A stretch of DNA of 64,000 bases from Sinorhizobium mexicanum (lineage in GTDB: Bacteria; Pseudomonadota; Alphaproteobacteria; Rhizobiales; Rhizobiaceae): assembly GCF_013488225.1 (NCBI RefSeq), contig NZ_CP041241.1:1178001-1242000 (forward strand), read 5' to 3'. Shown here in pieces: positions 25,664 to 33,640 of the stretch; within the stretch, counting starts at the first letter, position 1; each line of letters opens with the position of its first letter. Below the pieces are notes generated by a model, which was given only the letters and a program-made list of their open reading frames with translations, ran no database searches and had not been told where the DNA came from. Made by a program: the position numbers and the translations under genes.

Positions 25664-27530
25664 TCCCAGTCTGAGCGAGCAGGAGCTTCAGAAATACTTT
25701 CTGGTCGACGACGAGAAGTCGGGACCCTTCAACCCGGTGCTCGAGATCAATCGCGAGTTGGTCACCGTGCCCGCGACACCGGAAGGGCGGGCCCGCAGCG
25801 CCGCACTTCTGAACAGCGCGAACTTCATCTCGCGCCTTCGCCGCCAGGCCGCTTTCCACAATCGCATCGGCAGCGGAGACTACAAGGGGCCGATCATCGT
25901 CTCTGAGGGCGACAGCTGGTTTCAGTATCCATTCCGCCTGATGGACGTCATCGACCAGTTGATGAAGCACTACGCAATCTTCAGCCTCGACGCCGCCGGC
26001 GACACGTTGTCGAACATGCTGAGACAAGCCGAATACATGGATGCGATCGAAAACACGGGAGCATCCATCTTCCTGTTCAGCGGCGGCGGCAACGATGTCG
26101 TGGCGGGCGGCAACCTCGCCGCTCATCTCTTCGATTTCGATCCTGCCTTGCCGCCCGAGGCGCATCTCAGGCCCTCGTTCGAGGCGCTGCTGGACGATGC
26201 AATCGGCATGTACGGCAAGCTCGTTCGGCAGGTCGCCAAGGCCTTTCCGAAAGTGCAGATCCTTTGTCATGGTTACGATTACACGATCCCGGCAAAGGGA
26301 AATTGGCTTGGCAAACCGATGGAATCGCGAGGGATCAAGGATCCGGATTTCCAGCGGGCGATTGCCCGCGTCATGATCGATCGCTTCAATGAACGCCTGT
26401 CGCTGTTGCAGAGCTCATCGGCGCGGCTCAACTACATCAATTGCCGCAACATAGTGGGCGCAACGGAGTGGTTCGACGAGTTGCACCCGACAGACAACGG
26501 CTATGCCAAGGTGGCACAAAAATTTGCGGCGCTGATCGAACAGTTTGCCTCAAGGGCACGGGACGTCGAGCATAAAGCGAGCAAGGCGCGCGCCGGAAGA
26601 GCCAAGGCGCCGTCCGCCGCGACAGCGGCCCTCGAAACACCTTCCCGCCCGGCTGCCGCAAGTTCGCGAGCAACCGACGGGCCGTCAGGGATGTCGCTCC
26701 ACATCGGCCTGAATATGGTCAGCGCCGCTCACTATGCGGGCTGGGACGGACCGCTGCGCGCCTGTGAATTCGACGCCAGCGATATGCAGGAAATCGCGGC
26801 CGCTCTCGGATACGACACCAAGTCGCTCCTCACCAAGGAGGCGACACGCCAGAACGTCATCAGCGAGGTCAAGAGAGCAGCGAGGGATCTCAAGGAGGGT
26901 GATATCTTCCTGATCAGCTACTCGGGTCATGGCGGGCAGCTCCCGGATTTCAACAACGATGAAGACGATTCCACCGACGAAACCTGGTGTCTCTACGACG
27001 GCCAGCTTGTCGATGACGAGCTCTATGGCCTCTGGTCCGAATTCAGGGCGGGCGTCCGCGTGCTGGTCGTTTCGGACAGTTGCCACAGCGGCACCGTCGT
27101 GCGCGCCGGCGTCGCTGACGGACATGCACTGACGAACGGTCACGCAGTTGCCGCGGGCATACCGCGCGCGATGCCCATCGACGTCGCCACGCGGACGTTC
27201 CGCCAGAACCGCGACTTCTATGCGCGCCTCGGCGCCTCCATCTCGCTTGGCGAAGGACGCAATCTGACACGCGAGATCACGTCTCCGATCTCGTGCAGCG
27301 TTCGCCTGATTTCCGGATGCCAGGATAACCAGGTCTCGCTCGACGGCATCGGCAATGGTGCCTTTACCGCCGCGTTGATCTCCACCTGGAACCATGGTCG
27401 CTTCACCCGCGACTATGCCGCCTTCCACCGGGCCATCATGATGAAATTGCCACCCGACCAGACCCCCAACCACTGGCAGGTCGGACCGAGGAACCCTATT
27501 TACGATGCGCAGACGCCCTTTGCGATCTGA
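25611..27530 (+). CDS. SGNH/GDSL hydrolase fused to caspase-family (C14) protease
   Basis: A 639-residue fusion without signal peptide. Residues 90-310 form an SGNH hydrolase: Ser102 in SEGDSW, block III Asn161 in GGGNDV, and Asp289/His292 in DELHPTDNGY. An Ala/Ser/Pro-rich linker spans about 315-360. Residues 362-639 are a metacaspase-type domain with catalytic His440 (SYSGHGGQ), Cys491 (SDSCHSGT) and an acidic loop between them (NDEDDSTDE), as in Ca-responsive type I metacaspases. The start at 25611 follows GGGAGGACGG inside the end of the protease gene. Esterase and caspase activities are predicted from intact residues; targets are unknown. Confidence 0.88.
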   Translation: MTSGSKISLEELNRKLADPSLSEQELQKYFLVDDEKSGPFNPVLEINRELVTVPATPEGRARSAALLNSANFISRLRRQAAFHNRIGSGDYKGPIIVSEGDSWFQYPFRLMDVIDQLMKHYAIFSLDAAGDTLSNMLRQAEYMDAIENTGASIFLFSGGGNDVVAGGNLAAHLFDFDPALPPEAHLRPSFEALLDDAIGMYGKLVRQVAKAFPKVQILCHGYDYTIPAKGNWLGKPMESRGIKDPDFQRAIARVMIDRFNERLSLLQSSSARLNYINCRNIVGATEWFDELHPTDNGYAKVAQKFAALIEQFASRARDVEHKASKARAGRAKAPSAATAALETPSRPAAASSRATDGPSGMSLHIGLNMVSAAHYAGWDGPLRACEFDASDMQEIAAALGYDTKSLLTKEATRQNVISEVKRAARDLKEGDIFLISYSGHGGQLPDFNNDEDDSTDETWCLYDGQLVDDELYGLWSEFRAGVRVLVVSDSCHSGTVVRAGVADGHALTNGHAVAAGIPRAMPIDVATRTFRQNRDFYARLGASISLGEGRNLTREITSPISCSVRLISGCQDNQVSLDGIGNGAFTAALISTWNHGRFTRDYAAFHRAIMMKLPPDQTPNHWQVGPRNPIYDAQTPFAI

Positions 27531-27582
27531 TCATTTTGAGCAGGTCGCTGAGAGGACCGAGGGCGAAGATGGAACTCGGCCG

Positions 27583-27606
27583 GACGGCTCCCATGGGGGA
27601 GCCGTC
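27583..27606 (+). terminator. Stem-loop downstream of the SGNH-caspase gene
   Basis: GACGGCTCCC and GGGAGCCGTC form a perfect 10-bp stem with an ATGG loop, 53 bp after the stop. No clear U-run follows. The region between here and 27725 shows no gene. Confidence 0.55.
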
Positions 27607-27725
27607 CCTCACCATCAGATTACGGGAAGAGATTACTATCGGCTCGCCGACGCGGTTTGCTGTTTGCAAGTCGCATCACGGACAATAAGGACATCTGGAC
27701 TCAAACCAGCCGAAGAAATTTATAG

Positions 27726-27768
27726 TGTAACAAATGTAACAGGTCCGGCGATCAGCCCGCGCTATCAT
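27726..27768 (+). promoter_or_regulatory. Bipartite promoter element, copy 2 (TGTAACA-AA-TGTAACA-N21-TATCAT)
   Basis: Direct repeats TGTAACA at 27726-27732 and 27735-27741 are followed after 21 bp by TATCAT (27763-27768). It matches copy 1 at 14 of 16 positions in the repeat block with identical spacing. It lies about 120 bp upstream of the 38-residue peptide gene and would drive that gene and the membrane protein behind it. Confidence 0.6.
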
Positions 27769-27890
27769 CTAATATCTACAAGCCGCTTGCGTATTTGAAG
27801 GCGATTATTCTTTCCCAAGGCGGCTTTGTATCGAACCTCAACCATCTCACGCCTGAAAGGTGCCGCGAGGTCCTGTTCGTGGAGCTGGCC

Positions 27891-28007
27891 ATGCGAAAGC
27901 AATTCCTCCTGACCCTACTTTTGGCGACAACCATAGCATGCGGGCTGGTTCCTGCCGCGTCGTGGGACGCGAATGCGCAATGTAATCCGCAAATCAATCG
28001 ATGCTGA
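27891..28007 (+). CDS. Predicted 38-residue exported peptide
   Basis: A very short gene: start ATG at 27891 behind GTGGAG, stop at 28005. The product is almost all signal peptide (RKQFLLTLLLATTIACGLVP, then ASWDANA), leaving a mature peptide near QCNPQINRC, whose two Cys could close a loop. A 70-codon frame from 27795 would hide the signal sequence and is less likely. It lies 12 bp before the membrane-protein gene. It could be an exported signal, a lipoprotein-like entry peptide or a small toxin; I cannot tell. Confidence 0.55.
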   Translation: MRKQFLLTLLLATTIACGLVPAASWDANAQCNPQINRC

Positions 28008-28019
28008 GGGGTGCACGCC

Positions 28020-29837
28020 ATGGGCGCGTTGGTTGACTGGTTGCGTGACCCGACAAGCCTGACATTCCTGTTCGGGGCCTTGACGATCGCCTTTCATTCA
28101 AGAAAGCGGGTCGAGTCCCTGATAACACCGCCCAGAGGCGAGGAATTCGACTTCGTACGTCTGCTTTCGCTGCCGGCAATCGTCGGCAAGAGCGTTTTCC
28201 GCAAGGCCTACCTCATCTACACGGTGTCACTGGAAATTCTCTATTTCTTCATGTGTGCATCACAGCCGATCATACGGGTGCTGGCCGAGGGAAAACTCGA
28301 CGGTTTTGAAGGACCGGCATGGCCGCTTGGTGCGGCCCTGATCGTCATAGGCGTTATCCCGTCCACTCCACTGTTCGCTCAGATCGAACTTGCCCTGCGC
28401 AGCATGGCCCATAGTGTATCCAACATCCCCGATGAATTTTTCGAGCGTGTCACCAAGCTCTCCCAGAGCGAGATCGAGGCGTATGTAGGAAGGGATCCCC
28501 GCTATGAGCCGGACCTGCAGCGGTTCCGCAAGATCCAAAGCCTCGCTCTCTATGCTGGCTGCTCGCGGGAGGAGGCTGACAAAGTCGCAAGGCGGACGGT
28601 GGGCGCGGAACTGTTTGCCCGATGGACGATCAACGGCCAGGACATTTGGTCGGCGGGCGAATTCGACAAATACCGCGATGTCCTGGATGTTCTCAGGCCC
28701 AGGTCCGAAAACCTGAAGCAGGAGGTAAAGGAACTTGTTTCAAAGACCTCATCTTCCCCCGTCGTGAGATACATAATTGAAAGAAGCAACACGTCGCCGG
28801 AGGCTCCGATCAAGGACGGCGATTCACAAAGGATTCAATCTATTTCCGCCGAAATTCTCGCTAATCCAGGGTCAATTTTCGCGTCGCTGGAGCAAGAGGA
28901 TATTCGCTCCTACCTGACGCTTGCGGACCTGTGGCGCGCGAAAGCAGCCGAAATCGGCATATCCAACCGCAGATTGAGTGCCCTTTTTGCGATCATTGCT
29001 CTCAATGACACAAGAGTGATGAAGGCATACGTGCACCCGGACCGAGGCGCTCGGCCCCTGGACGTGGTGCTTAGAGAACTGCTGTTGCTCGTGCGGAAAA
29101 GCCGCAGCAAGCCTCGGCCATGGAATAACTCAGCCTTGTTGTCGACCTTTACTGCATTTCTCGGCTGCGTGATCCTGCTAACCGCATACCACAAAATACA
29201 TGCTGTTTTCTTGCCCGGCCCTTCGACAGTGAGTCCGTTCGAAGAGGCTTTCTTCACCTCGGCATCACTCTTTACAAGCTTCCTCGCGGCCGGGATCTGC
29301 GCTCTTGTCATACGAACCCACAAGATCGACCAGGGTGCGTGGACAGCCTTCTCGGATATCCGGAATTTCCCGCTTTCCCAGTATGGCGGTATCGTCTTCG
29401 CCGCAATGACTTGTGCCTTCGCCACAGCCATCATTTGGGTAATTTTGTATCAGTGGAGATATGACAGCGTGACTGCGCTTTTGCAGATCGGCCAAGGAGG
29501 AATTCTTGTGCTGACGGGGTATTACGCAATCTGCTCTCTTATTCCGGCAATGTATGGCGTCGGCATCTGCGTAATAACGGATTGTGTTATCGAGAACGAA
29601 GAAAGATCCGAAGGCCTCAGGCTTCCCCTTTATTGTTTCGCGGCAATATTCATCGTGATTTATATTCTGCTTGAGACGAGCATCCTGATCGAACCTGCCT
29701 ATCGGGCGACATTTCTGGTGAGCCTGGTATCCAAATCACTGTTCTCGTTGATCGCGCTCGTGACCTTCGCTTTGAGCTTGCAGTCAAATGGCCAGGCCAG
29801 AAACCAGGCCGCTTTGGCCGGTGTACGGCCCGTGTAG
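28020..29837 (+). CDS. Polytopic membrane protein, unknown family
   Basis: A 605-residue protein with about three N-terminal hydrophobic segments (near 12-26, 62-82 and 100-120), a soluble helical middle of about 250 residues, and some six helices in the last 230 residues (beginning LSTFTAFLGCVILL). The middle contains charged helices and no known catalytic motif. I recognise no family. The ATG at 28020 is preferred over a GTG at 28011, given GAGGGG upstream. It is co-directional with the exported peptide and the proteases before it. A channel or sensor role would fit the cluster, but that is inference only. Confidence 0.75.
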   Translation: MGALVDWLRDPTSLTFLFGALTIAFHSRKRVESLITPPRGEEFDFVRLLSLPAIVGKSVFRKAYLIYTVSLEILYFFMCASQPIIRVLAEGKLDGFEGPAWPLGAALIVIGVIPSTPLFAQIELALRSMAHSVSNIPDEFFERVTKLSQSEIEAYVGRDPRYEPDLQRFRKIQSLALYAGCSREEADKVARRTVGAELFARWTINGQDIWSAGEFDKYRDVLDVLRPRSENLKQEVKELVSKTSSSPVVRYIIERSNTSPEAPIKDGDSQRIQSISAEILANPGSIFASLEQEDIRSYLTLADLWRAKAAEIGISNRRLSALFAIIALNDTRVMKAYVHPDRGARPLDVVLRELLLLVRKSRSKPRPWNNSALLSTFTAFLGCVILLTAYHKIHAVFLPGPSTVSPFEEAFFTSASLFTSFLAAGICALVIRTHKIDQGAWTAFSDIRNFPLSQYGGIVFAAMTCAFATAIIWVILYQWRYDSVTALLQIGQGGILVLTGYYAICSLIPAMYGVGICVITDCVIENEERSEGLRLPLYCFAAIFIVIYILLETSILIEPAYRATFLVSLVSKSLFSLIALVTFALSLQSNGQARNQAALAGVRPV

Positions 29838-29906
29838 ATTTGCGGCATTAGATAGCAAAGACCACTGGGCGCAGCGGCACATGGCGCGATCTTGTAGGGG
29901 ACGCCC

Positions 29907-30074
29907 TTAGAGGGTAAATTGCGGGAAAGTCCCAGGGTCGATACCCAACGTCCTTAGGTCGCGATCGTTGGGACGGCGATTGTCTTCAATCGCGGTGGCT
30001 ATAGCACTTGCGGCACCAATAGCGGCGAATGTGCGACCCAGAAGACCCCTGCCAACTTTACGGATCTTGCTCAT
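29907..30074 (-). CDS. Small DUF1127-like protein, 55 residues
   Basis: Read from an ATG at 30074 to TAA at 29907. A basic start (MSKIRKVGRGLLGR) leads into an Ala-rich helix (FAAIGAASAIATAIE), then an Arg/Asp-rich segment ending DLRTLGIDPGTF. The last part resembles the LxxIGL tail of DUF1127 (YjiS) proteins, short rhizobial proteins often tied to RNA binding or stress. The family link is weak and there is no strong ribosome site. No other gene is seen between 29838 and 30205. Confidence 0.45.
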   Translation of the reverse strand: MSKIRKVGRGLLGRTFAAIGAASAIATAIEDNRRPNDRDLRTLGIDPGTFPQFTL

Positions 30075-30170
30075 CCTGAACCCCCATCAACCTCAGTTTG
30101 CAATAACACTGTCGTCCGTAAGCAGGCAGAGGTCGTTGCGATAGCGCAAATAGGGATTGATCCGTTATTA

Positions 30171-30200
30171 GAGCATTCCAGGAAAAGCGTGTAACGCTTT
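30171..30200. repeat. Fragment of a rhizobial palindromic repeat
   Basis: GAGCATTCCAGGAAAAGCGT with a following CGCTTTCGCGG resembles the core of a palindrome I know from many rhizobial intergenic regions. Only one arm seems present. It lies just after the stop of the Atu4866-type gene. Confidence 0.35.
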
Positions 30201-30205
30201 CGCGG

Positions 30206-30595
30206 CTATCGACGGCGGAGGACCATGCCGCCGTGATGGAGCGTGTTCTCGTCCACAAAATCGCCGTCGGCGGTGAAACCGGTGTCGTCCCAATATTCGA
30301 TATGATTGCCGGAGACCTCGTAGCGCCCCTGGTAGGCGCTATCCCGAGTACCGCGGGCCTCATCGTAGCGCCCGTTGGCGAGGAGTTCGTGCCGGACATA
30401 TCCGTCGTCCGTCACCCACATCCCGACATAAGGATGCGGTGCCATTGCTTCCTGCTTCGTGCGTTGATGCGGTGACGGATCGTGAATCCGGTCTTCACCC
30501 GAGGCGGAACTCACCGATGTGCAGGTCGCAAGCAAGGTGATGGCCGGACCGAGCGCCAGGTTCTTGGGAAAGGTCGTGAACATGTTTCCTCTCAT
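30206..30595 (-). CDS. Atu4866-domain protein, exported
   Basis: A protein of about 129 residues with an N-terminal hydrophobic signal (FPKNLALGPAITLLATC) and a C-terminal 75-residue domain matching the Atu4866 family. That family is an eight-stranded barrel of unknown ligand. Motifs are VGMWVTDDGYVRHELL, NGRYDEARG, EYWDDTGFTADGDF and LHHGGMVL. LLATC resembles a lipobox except for Thr before Cys, so lipid attachment is doubtful. I start at 30595; an ATG at 30583 is also possible. It diverges from a LysR regulator that may control it. Confidence 0.75.
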   Translation of the reverse strand: MRGNMFTTFPKNLALGPAITLLATCTSVSSASGEDRIHDPSPHQRTKQEAMAPHPYVGMWVTDDGYVRHELLANGRYDEARGTRDSAYQGRYEVSGNHIEYWDDTGFTADGDFVDENTLHHGGMVLRRR

Positions 30596-30663
30596 GAAGA
30601 TCTGATGACGATCGCAGAGTATGCGCCCGATATGCCGCGATCGAGTTGCCAATCCAGGATGCG

Positions 30664-30684
30664 TTGGTTAGAGTTTCTAACCAA
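30664..30684. promoter_or_regulatory. 21-bp palindrome at the LysR start
   Basis: TTGGTTAGA and TCTAACCAA are perfect 9-bp arms around GTT, ending on the first base of the LysR start codon. The place suits autoregulation plus control of the divergent Atu4866-type gene, whose start is about 70 bp away. Confidence 0.6.
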
Positions 30685-31580
30685 TGGTCGATGATTTCGA
30701 AGGCATTTCGGTATTTCTGGCGATCGCCGAAGCGCGCAACTTCCGCGTTGCGAGCGAGCGACTGGGCGTCACCCGCTCGGCGGTGAGCCAAGCACTGCAA
30801 CGCCTGGAAGATCGCATCGGCGTCGCTCTCGTGCAGCGCACGACGCGCAGCGTTAGGCTGACGGAAGCAGGCGAGCTTTTTTACGAGAGCGTGCGTTTAT
30901 CGGCCGCCCAGGTCAGCGCTGCAGTACAGACGGTACGGGAGGTTGAGGCCAATCCGAGCGGGCGCTTGCGGATTGCCATTTCGTCGATCGCCGAGAGCTT
31001 CCTGTCCGGCAGGCTGCTCGCCGGTTTTGTCGAGGCCTTTCCGAAGGTGAGGCTGGACTTGACGATCACGGACGAGGAGTTCGACATTGTCGAGGCCGGT
31101 TTCGATGCGGGCGTGCGCCTTGGCGAAGTCATCGAGCAGGACATGATCGCGCTGCCGGTGTCGGCGGAGCAAAGACAATGCGCTGTCGCCTCCCCCGTAT
31201 ATATCGAACGGCACGGGACTCCCAGCCATCCGCGCGATCTCTCGACGCATGTCTGCATCGGCTGGCGGCCGCGCCCGGACACTGCGCCCTACCGCTGGGA
31301 ATTCACAGAGAATGGTCGAGATTTCGATGTCTCAGTGGATCCGATCGTGACGACCAACGACATGGGAATGATGATCCGTCTGGCCAGGGCCGGTGCGGGC
31401 ATCACCTTCGGGATGGAGGAGACGTTCCAGCCCTATATCGAGCGCGGCGAACTCGTGCCGCTGCTCGAAGCCTACTGTCCGCCCTTCGCCGGCTTCTATC
31501 TCTATTACCCCACGCGCCACCAGCAGCCGCTGAAGCTGCGCGCATTGGTCGAATACATTCGGAAATCGAAAAAGGCTTGA
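30684..31580 (+). CDS. LysR-family transcriptional regulator
   Basis: A 298-residue LTTR. The N-terminal winged helix-turn-helix spans residues 5-65 (VFLAIAEARNFRVASERLGVTRSAVSQALQRLE). A LysR substrate-binding domain follows from about residue 90, of the CrgA/PA2206-like subgroup (LRIAISSIAESF, FDAGVRLGE, WRPRPDTAPYRWEF). The LTTR gene is divergent from the Atu4866-domain gene, the usual arrangement for a regulator and its target. The effector is unknown. A perfect palindrome overlaps its start. Confidence 0.92.
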   Translation: MVDDFEGISVFLAIAEARNFRVASERLGVTRSAVSQALQRLEDRIGVALVQRTTRSVRLTEAGELFYESVRLSAAQVSAAVQTVREVEANPSGRLRIAISSIAESFLSGRLLAGFVEAFPKVRLDLTITDEEFDIVEAGFDAGVRLGEVIEQDMIALPVSAEQRQCAVASPVYIERHGTPSHPRDLSTHVCIGWRPRPDTAPYRWEFTENGRDFDVSVDPIVTTNDMGMMIRLARAGAGITFGMEETFQPYIERGELVPLLEAYCPPFAGFYLYYPTRHQQPLKLRALVEYIRKSKKA

Positions 31581-31644
31581 ACGACGCCGCCGAAAACATC
31601 GGCGGAAGCAACGGGAGCCGCATAGGCGGACCGTGTTCTCGCCC

Positions 31645-32436
31645 TCACATCATCCATTTGGAAGCGACCGCATGCCGGGCGGAATTCACCTGTCCGCAAT
31701 GGACGGGTGGCAGGGTTGGCTCGGACAGGAGAAACCCCTGCACATGTGTTGCCCCGGCCGCTTTCGCAGCCTCTAACTGGGCATATGTCTCGATGCCTTC
31801 GACGACCACGGTGCACGCCGCGCAGCACGCCAGACCGACCATGTGCCGAAGGAACCGCTCCGCTTTATCGCCGCGGCGCTGTACGAAAAAGCCGTCGATC
31901 TTCACGATGTCGACGGGGAGGGACAAAAGCGTTTCGGGCGTCGAATAGCCGGTACCGAAGTCGTCTATCGCGACTTTGTATCCGAGATCGCGAACGCTCT
32001 GAAGCAACTCAGCCGCGGCGGAGAGCGTCGCAACCGGCAGGCTTTCCGTTATCTCGAGAACGAGGCGCGGAGCCATCGCTCGATGCCTGTGAAGCAGATC
32101 GTACAGAACAGCCCAATTCTGTTTGCCGGCAAGATTTTCTGCCGAAATGTTGCAGCCCAAAGACGCCGCCGGATGGCAAGCCAACCAGTCGAATGCGAGA
32201 TCAACCACGTGCCGGTCAAAAGCGGGCGCCCGCCCCGACGCTTCGAGAAAGGCTATGAATTCGCCACAGGTCCTGATTGTGCCGTCAGGCTCGACGAGCC
32301 TTCCCAAGCATTCCGAATAGAGAACTTCGCTTGGATCGTCGACCGCGTTGATTTGCTGCAGGGAAAAACCGATCCGTCCGTGTTGCATCGCCTGTGTCAC
32401 ATGACGAACGACACTGCTGAATTTCTCCAGGTTCAT
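31645..32436 (-). CDS. EAL-domain cyclic-di-GMP phosphodiesterase
   Basis: A single-domain EAL protein of 263 residues, predicted to hydrolyse c-di-GMP to pGpG. The signature is ECL (Glu42-Cys-Leu) instead of EAL. The other catalytic and metal residues are kept: Asn96 (CNIS), Glu128 (EITES), Asp158-Asp159 (DDFGTGYS), Lys179 (VKID), Glu213 (EGIET) and the QGF motif. It has no N-terminal sensor or membrane segment, so it is likely cytosolic. It stands alone between the LysR gene (convergent) and the duplicated-domain gene. Confidence 0.88.
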   Translation of the reverse strand: MNLEKFSSVVRHVTQAMQHGRIGFSLQQINAVDDPSEVLYSECLGRLVEPDGTIRTCGEFIAFLEASGRAPAFDRHVVDLAFDWLACHPAASLGCNISAENLAGKQNWAVLYDLLHRHRAMAPRLVLEITESLPVATLSAAAELLQSVRDLGYKVAIDDFGTGYSTPETLLSLPVDIVKIDGFFVQRRGDKAERFLRHMVGLACCAACTVVVEGIETYAQLEAAKAAGATHVQGFLLSEPTLPPVHCGQVNSARHAVASKWMM

Positions 32437-32506
32437 GGATCGATCCGTCCCATTCGGCTTAAGGGCCGGCTGCAGCGGTTACCGCCACTGCCGGCCAGGC
32501 TTAGGT

Positions 32507-33640
32507 TCAATTTGCGGATTCCAGCTCCGGATCGGTTGTCTCAGGTTCCAACTCGGGATCGGCAGGCTCCGGAAGCGTCGCGCGGATCTCGTCGATCTTG
32601 CCGACCGCCGGCCCGACACCGAGTATGTCCTTGGCGTCAGCGAGCGTGTCGTCGGTCACAACGCCGTCCTTCGTGAAACCCTCGAGGGCTTCGCGAAGCG
32701 CGTCATCGCTCAAGGCCGGATCTGTCGGAATGGCGTCCGGGCCGTTCTCAGCCTCGAACTCGGCATAGGCGGTGGCGTAGGCGGAAATGCCGGCCATGCG
32801 AGGATCATTGGAGTTCAAATAGGCATGATAGTTCCGGTTCAACGAGCTCAGGTTTGCCGTGTCGGAGGTTGTGTTCTCCAGCTCGGTTATGGTCACTGTT
32901 TCCGTATCTACGGCCTCCGCCGCCTCCGGATCGGTTGTCTCAGGTTCCAACTCGGGATCGGTAGGCTCCGGAAGCGTCGCGCGGATCTCGTCGATCTTGC
33001 CGACCGCCGGCCCGACACCGAGTATGTCCTTGGCGTCAGCGAGCGTGTCGTCGGTCACAACGCCGTCCTTCGTGAAGCTCTCGAGGGCTTCGCGGAGCGC
33101 TTCATCGCTCAAGGCAGGATCTGTCGGAATGGCGTCCGGGCCGTTCTCAGCCTCGAACTCGGCATAGGCGATCGCATAGGCGGAAATGGCCTTCATGCGG
33201 GGGTCGTTGGAGTTCAAATAGGCATGATAGTTCCGGTTCAGCGAACTGAGCTTTGCTGTGTCGGAAACCGTCTCCGGCGTGGTTACGGTCACCGTTTCCG
33301 TCTTCACGACCTTTGCCGCCTTGACTGCCGAGCCGGATTTCTTGTGTGTGGTGACGGATTTTTGCTTCGACGTACCGTGGCTATTGCCGCTTTTCTTGCT
33401 CGTCCCTGACGTTCCCGATTTGGACGTTCCCGATTTCCCCGAACTGGAATGCGAGCCACTGTGGCCGCCGCCGTTTCCACCCCCATGGCCACCGCCGTTG
33501 CCCCCTCCCCCGCCGTTTCCACCGCCATTGCCGCCCTTGGCAAAAGCAACAGTCGATGCGCCGAAGGTAACGGCTGCAACTGGGGCGACGGTGAGCGCCA
33601 GCGCGACGAAGCTTCGTCCGATTACTTTGGAAATGGTCAT
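32507..33640 (-). CDS. Secreted Gly-rich protein with two near-identical domain repeats
   Basis: A 377-residue protein. It has a signal peptide (residues 1-34, ending VAFAKG), a Gly/Asn/His-rich stretch and a Ser/Thr/Lys-rich linker. Two repeats of about 115 residues follow, each starting LSSLNRNYHAYLNSNDPRM and ending with an acidic DPELEPETTDPE tail. The repeats are also close at DNA level (period 399 bp). I do not know the domain; its short helices recall DUF-type adhesin or stalk repeats. The frame opens upstream to 33700, but 33640 gives the signal peptide. It diverges from a histidine kinase gene, 188 bp away, whose system may control it. Confidence 0.75.
   Translation of the reverse strand: MTISKVIGRSFVALALTVAPVAAVTFGASTVAFAKGGNGGGNGGGGGNGGGHGGGNGGGHSGSHSSSGKSGTSKSGTSGTSKKSGNSHGTSKQKSVTTHKKSGSAVKAAKVVKTETVTVTTPETVSDTAKLSSLNRNYHAYLNSNDPRMKAISAYAIAYAEFEAENGPDAIPTDPALSDEALREALESFTKDGVVTDDTLADAKDILGVGPAVGKIDEIRATLPEPTDPELEPETTDPEAAEAVDTETVTITELENTTSDTANLSSLNRNYHAYLNSNDPRMAGISAYATAYAEFEAENGPDAIPTDPALSDDALREALEGFTKDGVVTDDTLADAKDILGVGPAVGKIDEIRATLPEPADPELEPETTDPELESAN
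32525..32870. repeat. Direct DNA repeat, copy A
   Basis: About 345 bp, nearly identical to 32924-33269 with an offset of 399 bp and only scattered substitutions. It encodes the C-terminal domain copy of the duplicated secreted protein. The high identity at synonymous sites suggests recent duplication or gene conversion. Confidence 0.8.
32924..33269. repeat. Direct DNA repeat, copy B
   Basis: Partner of copy A at 32525-32870. It encodes the N-terminal domain copy. Homologous recombination between the copies would delete one domain in frame (399 bp is divisible by 3). Confidence 0.8.

Noticed and set aside
32525..33269. Repeats considered as CRISPR or transposon ends
   Set aside because: Two long direct copies in frame within one coding sequence; no short regular spacers and no transposase.
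33450..33540. Short GC-rich repeats considered as CRISPR
   Set aside because: They are codon repeats for Gly/Asn/His tracts in a secreted protein.
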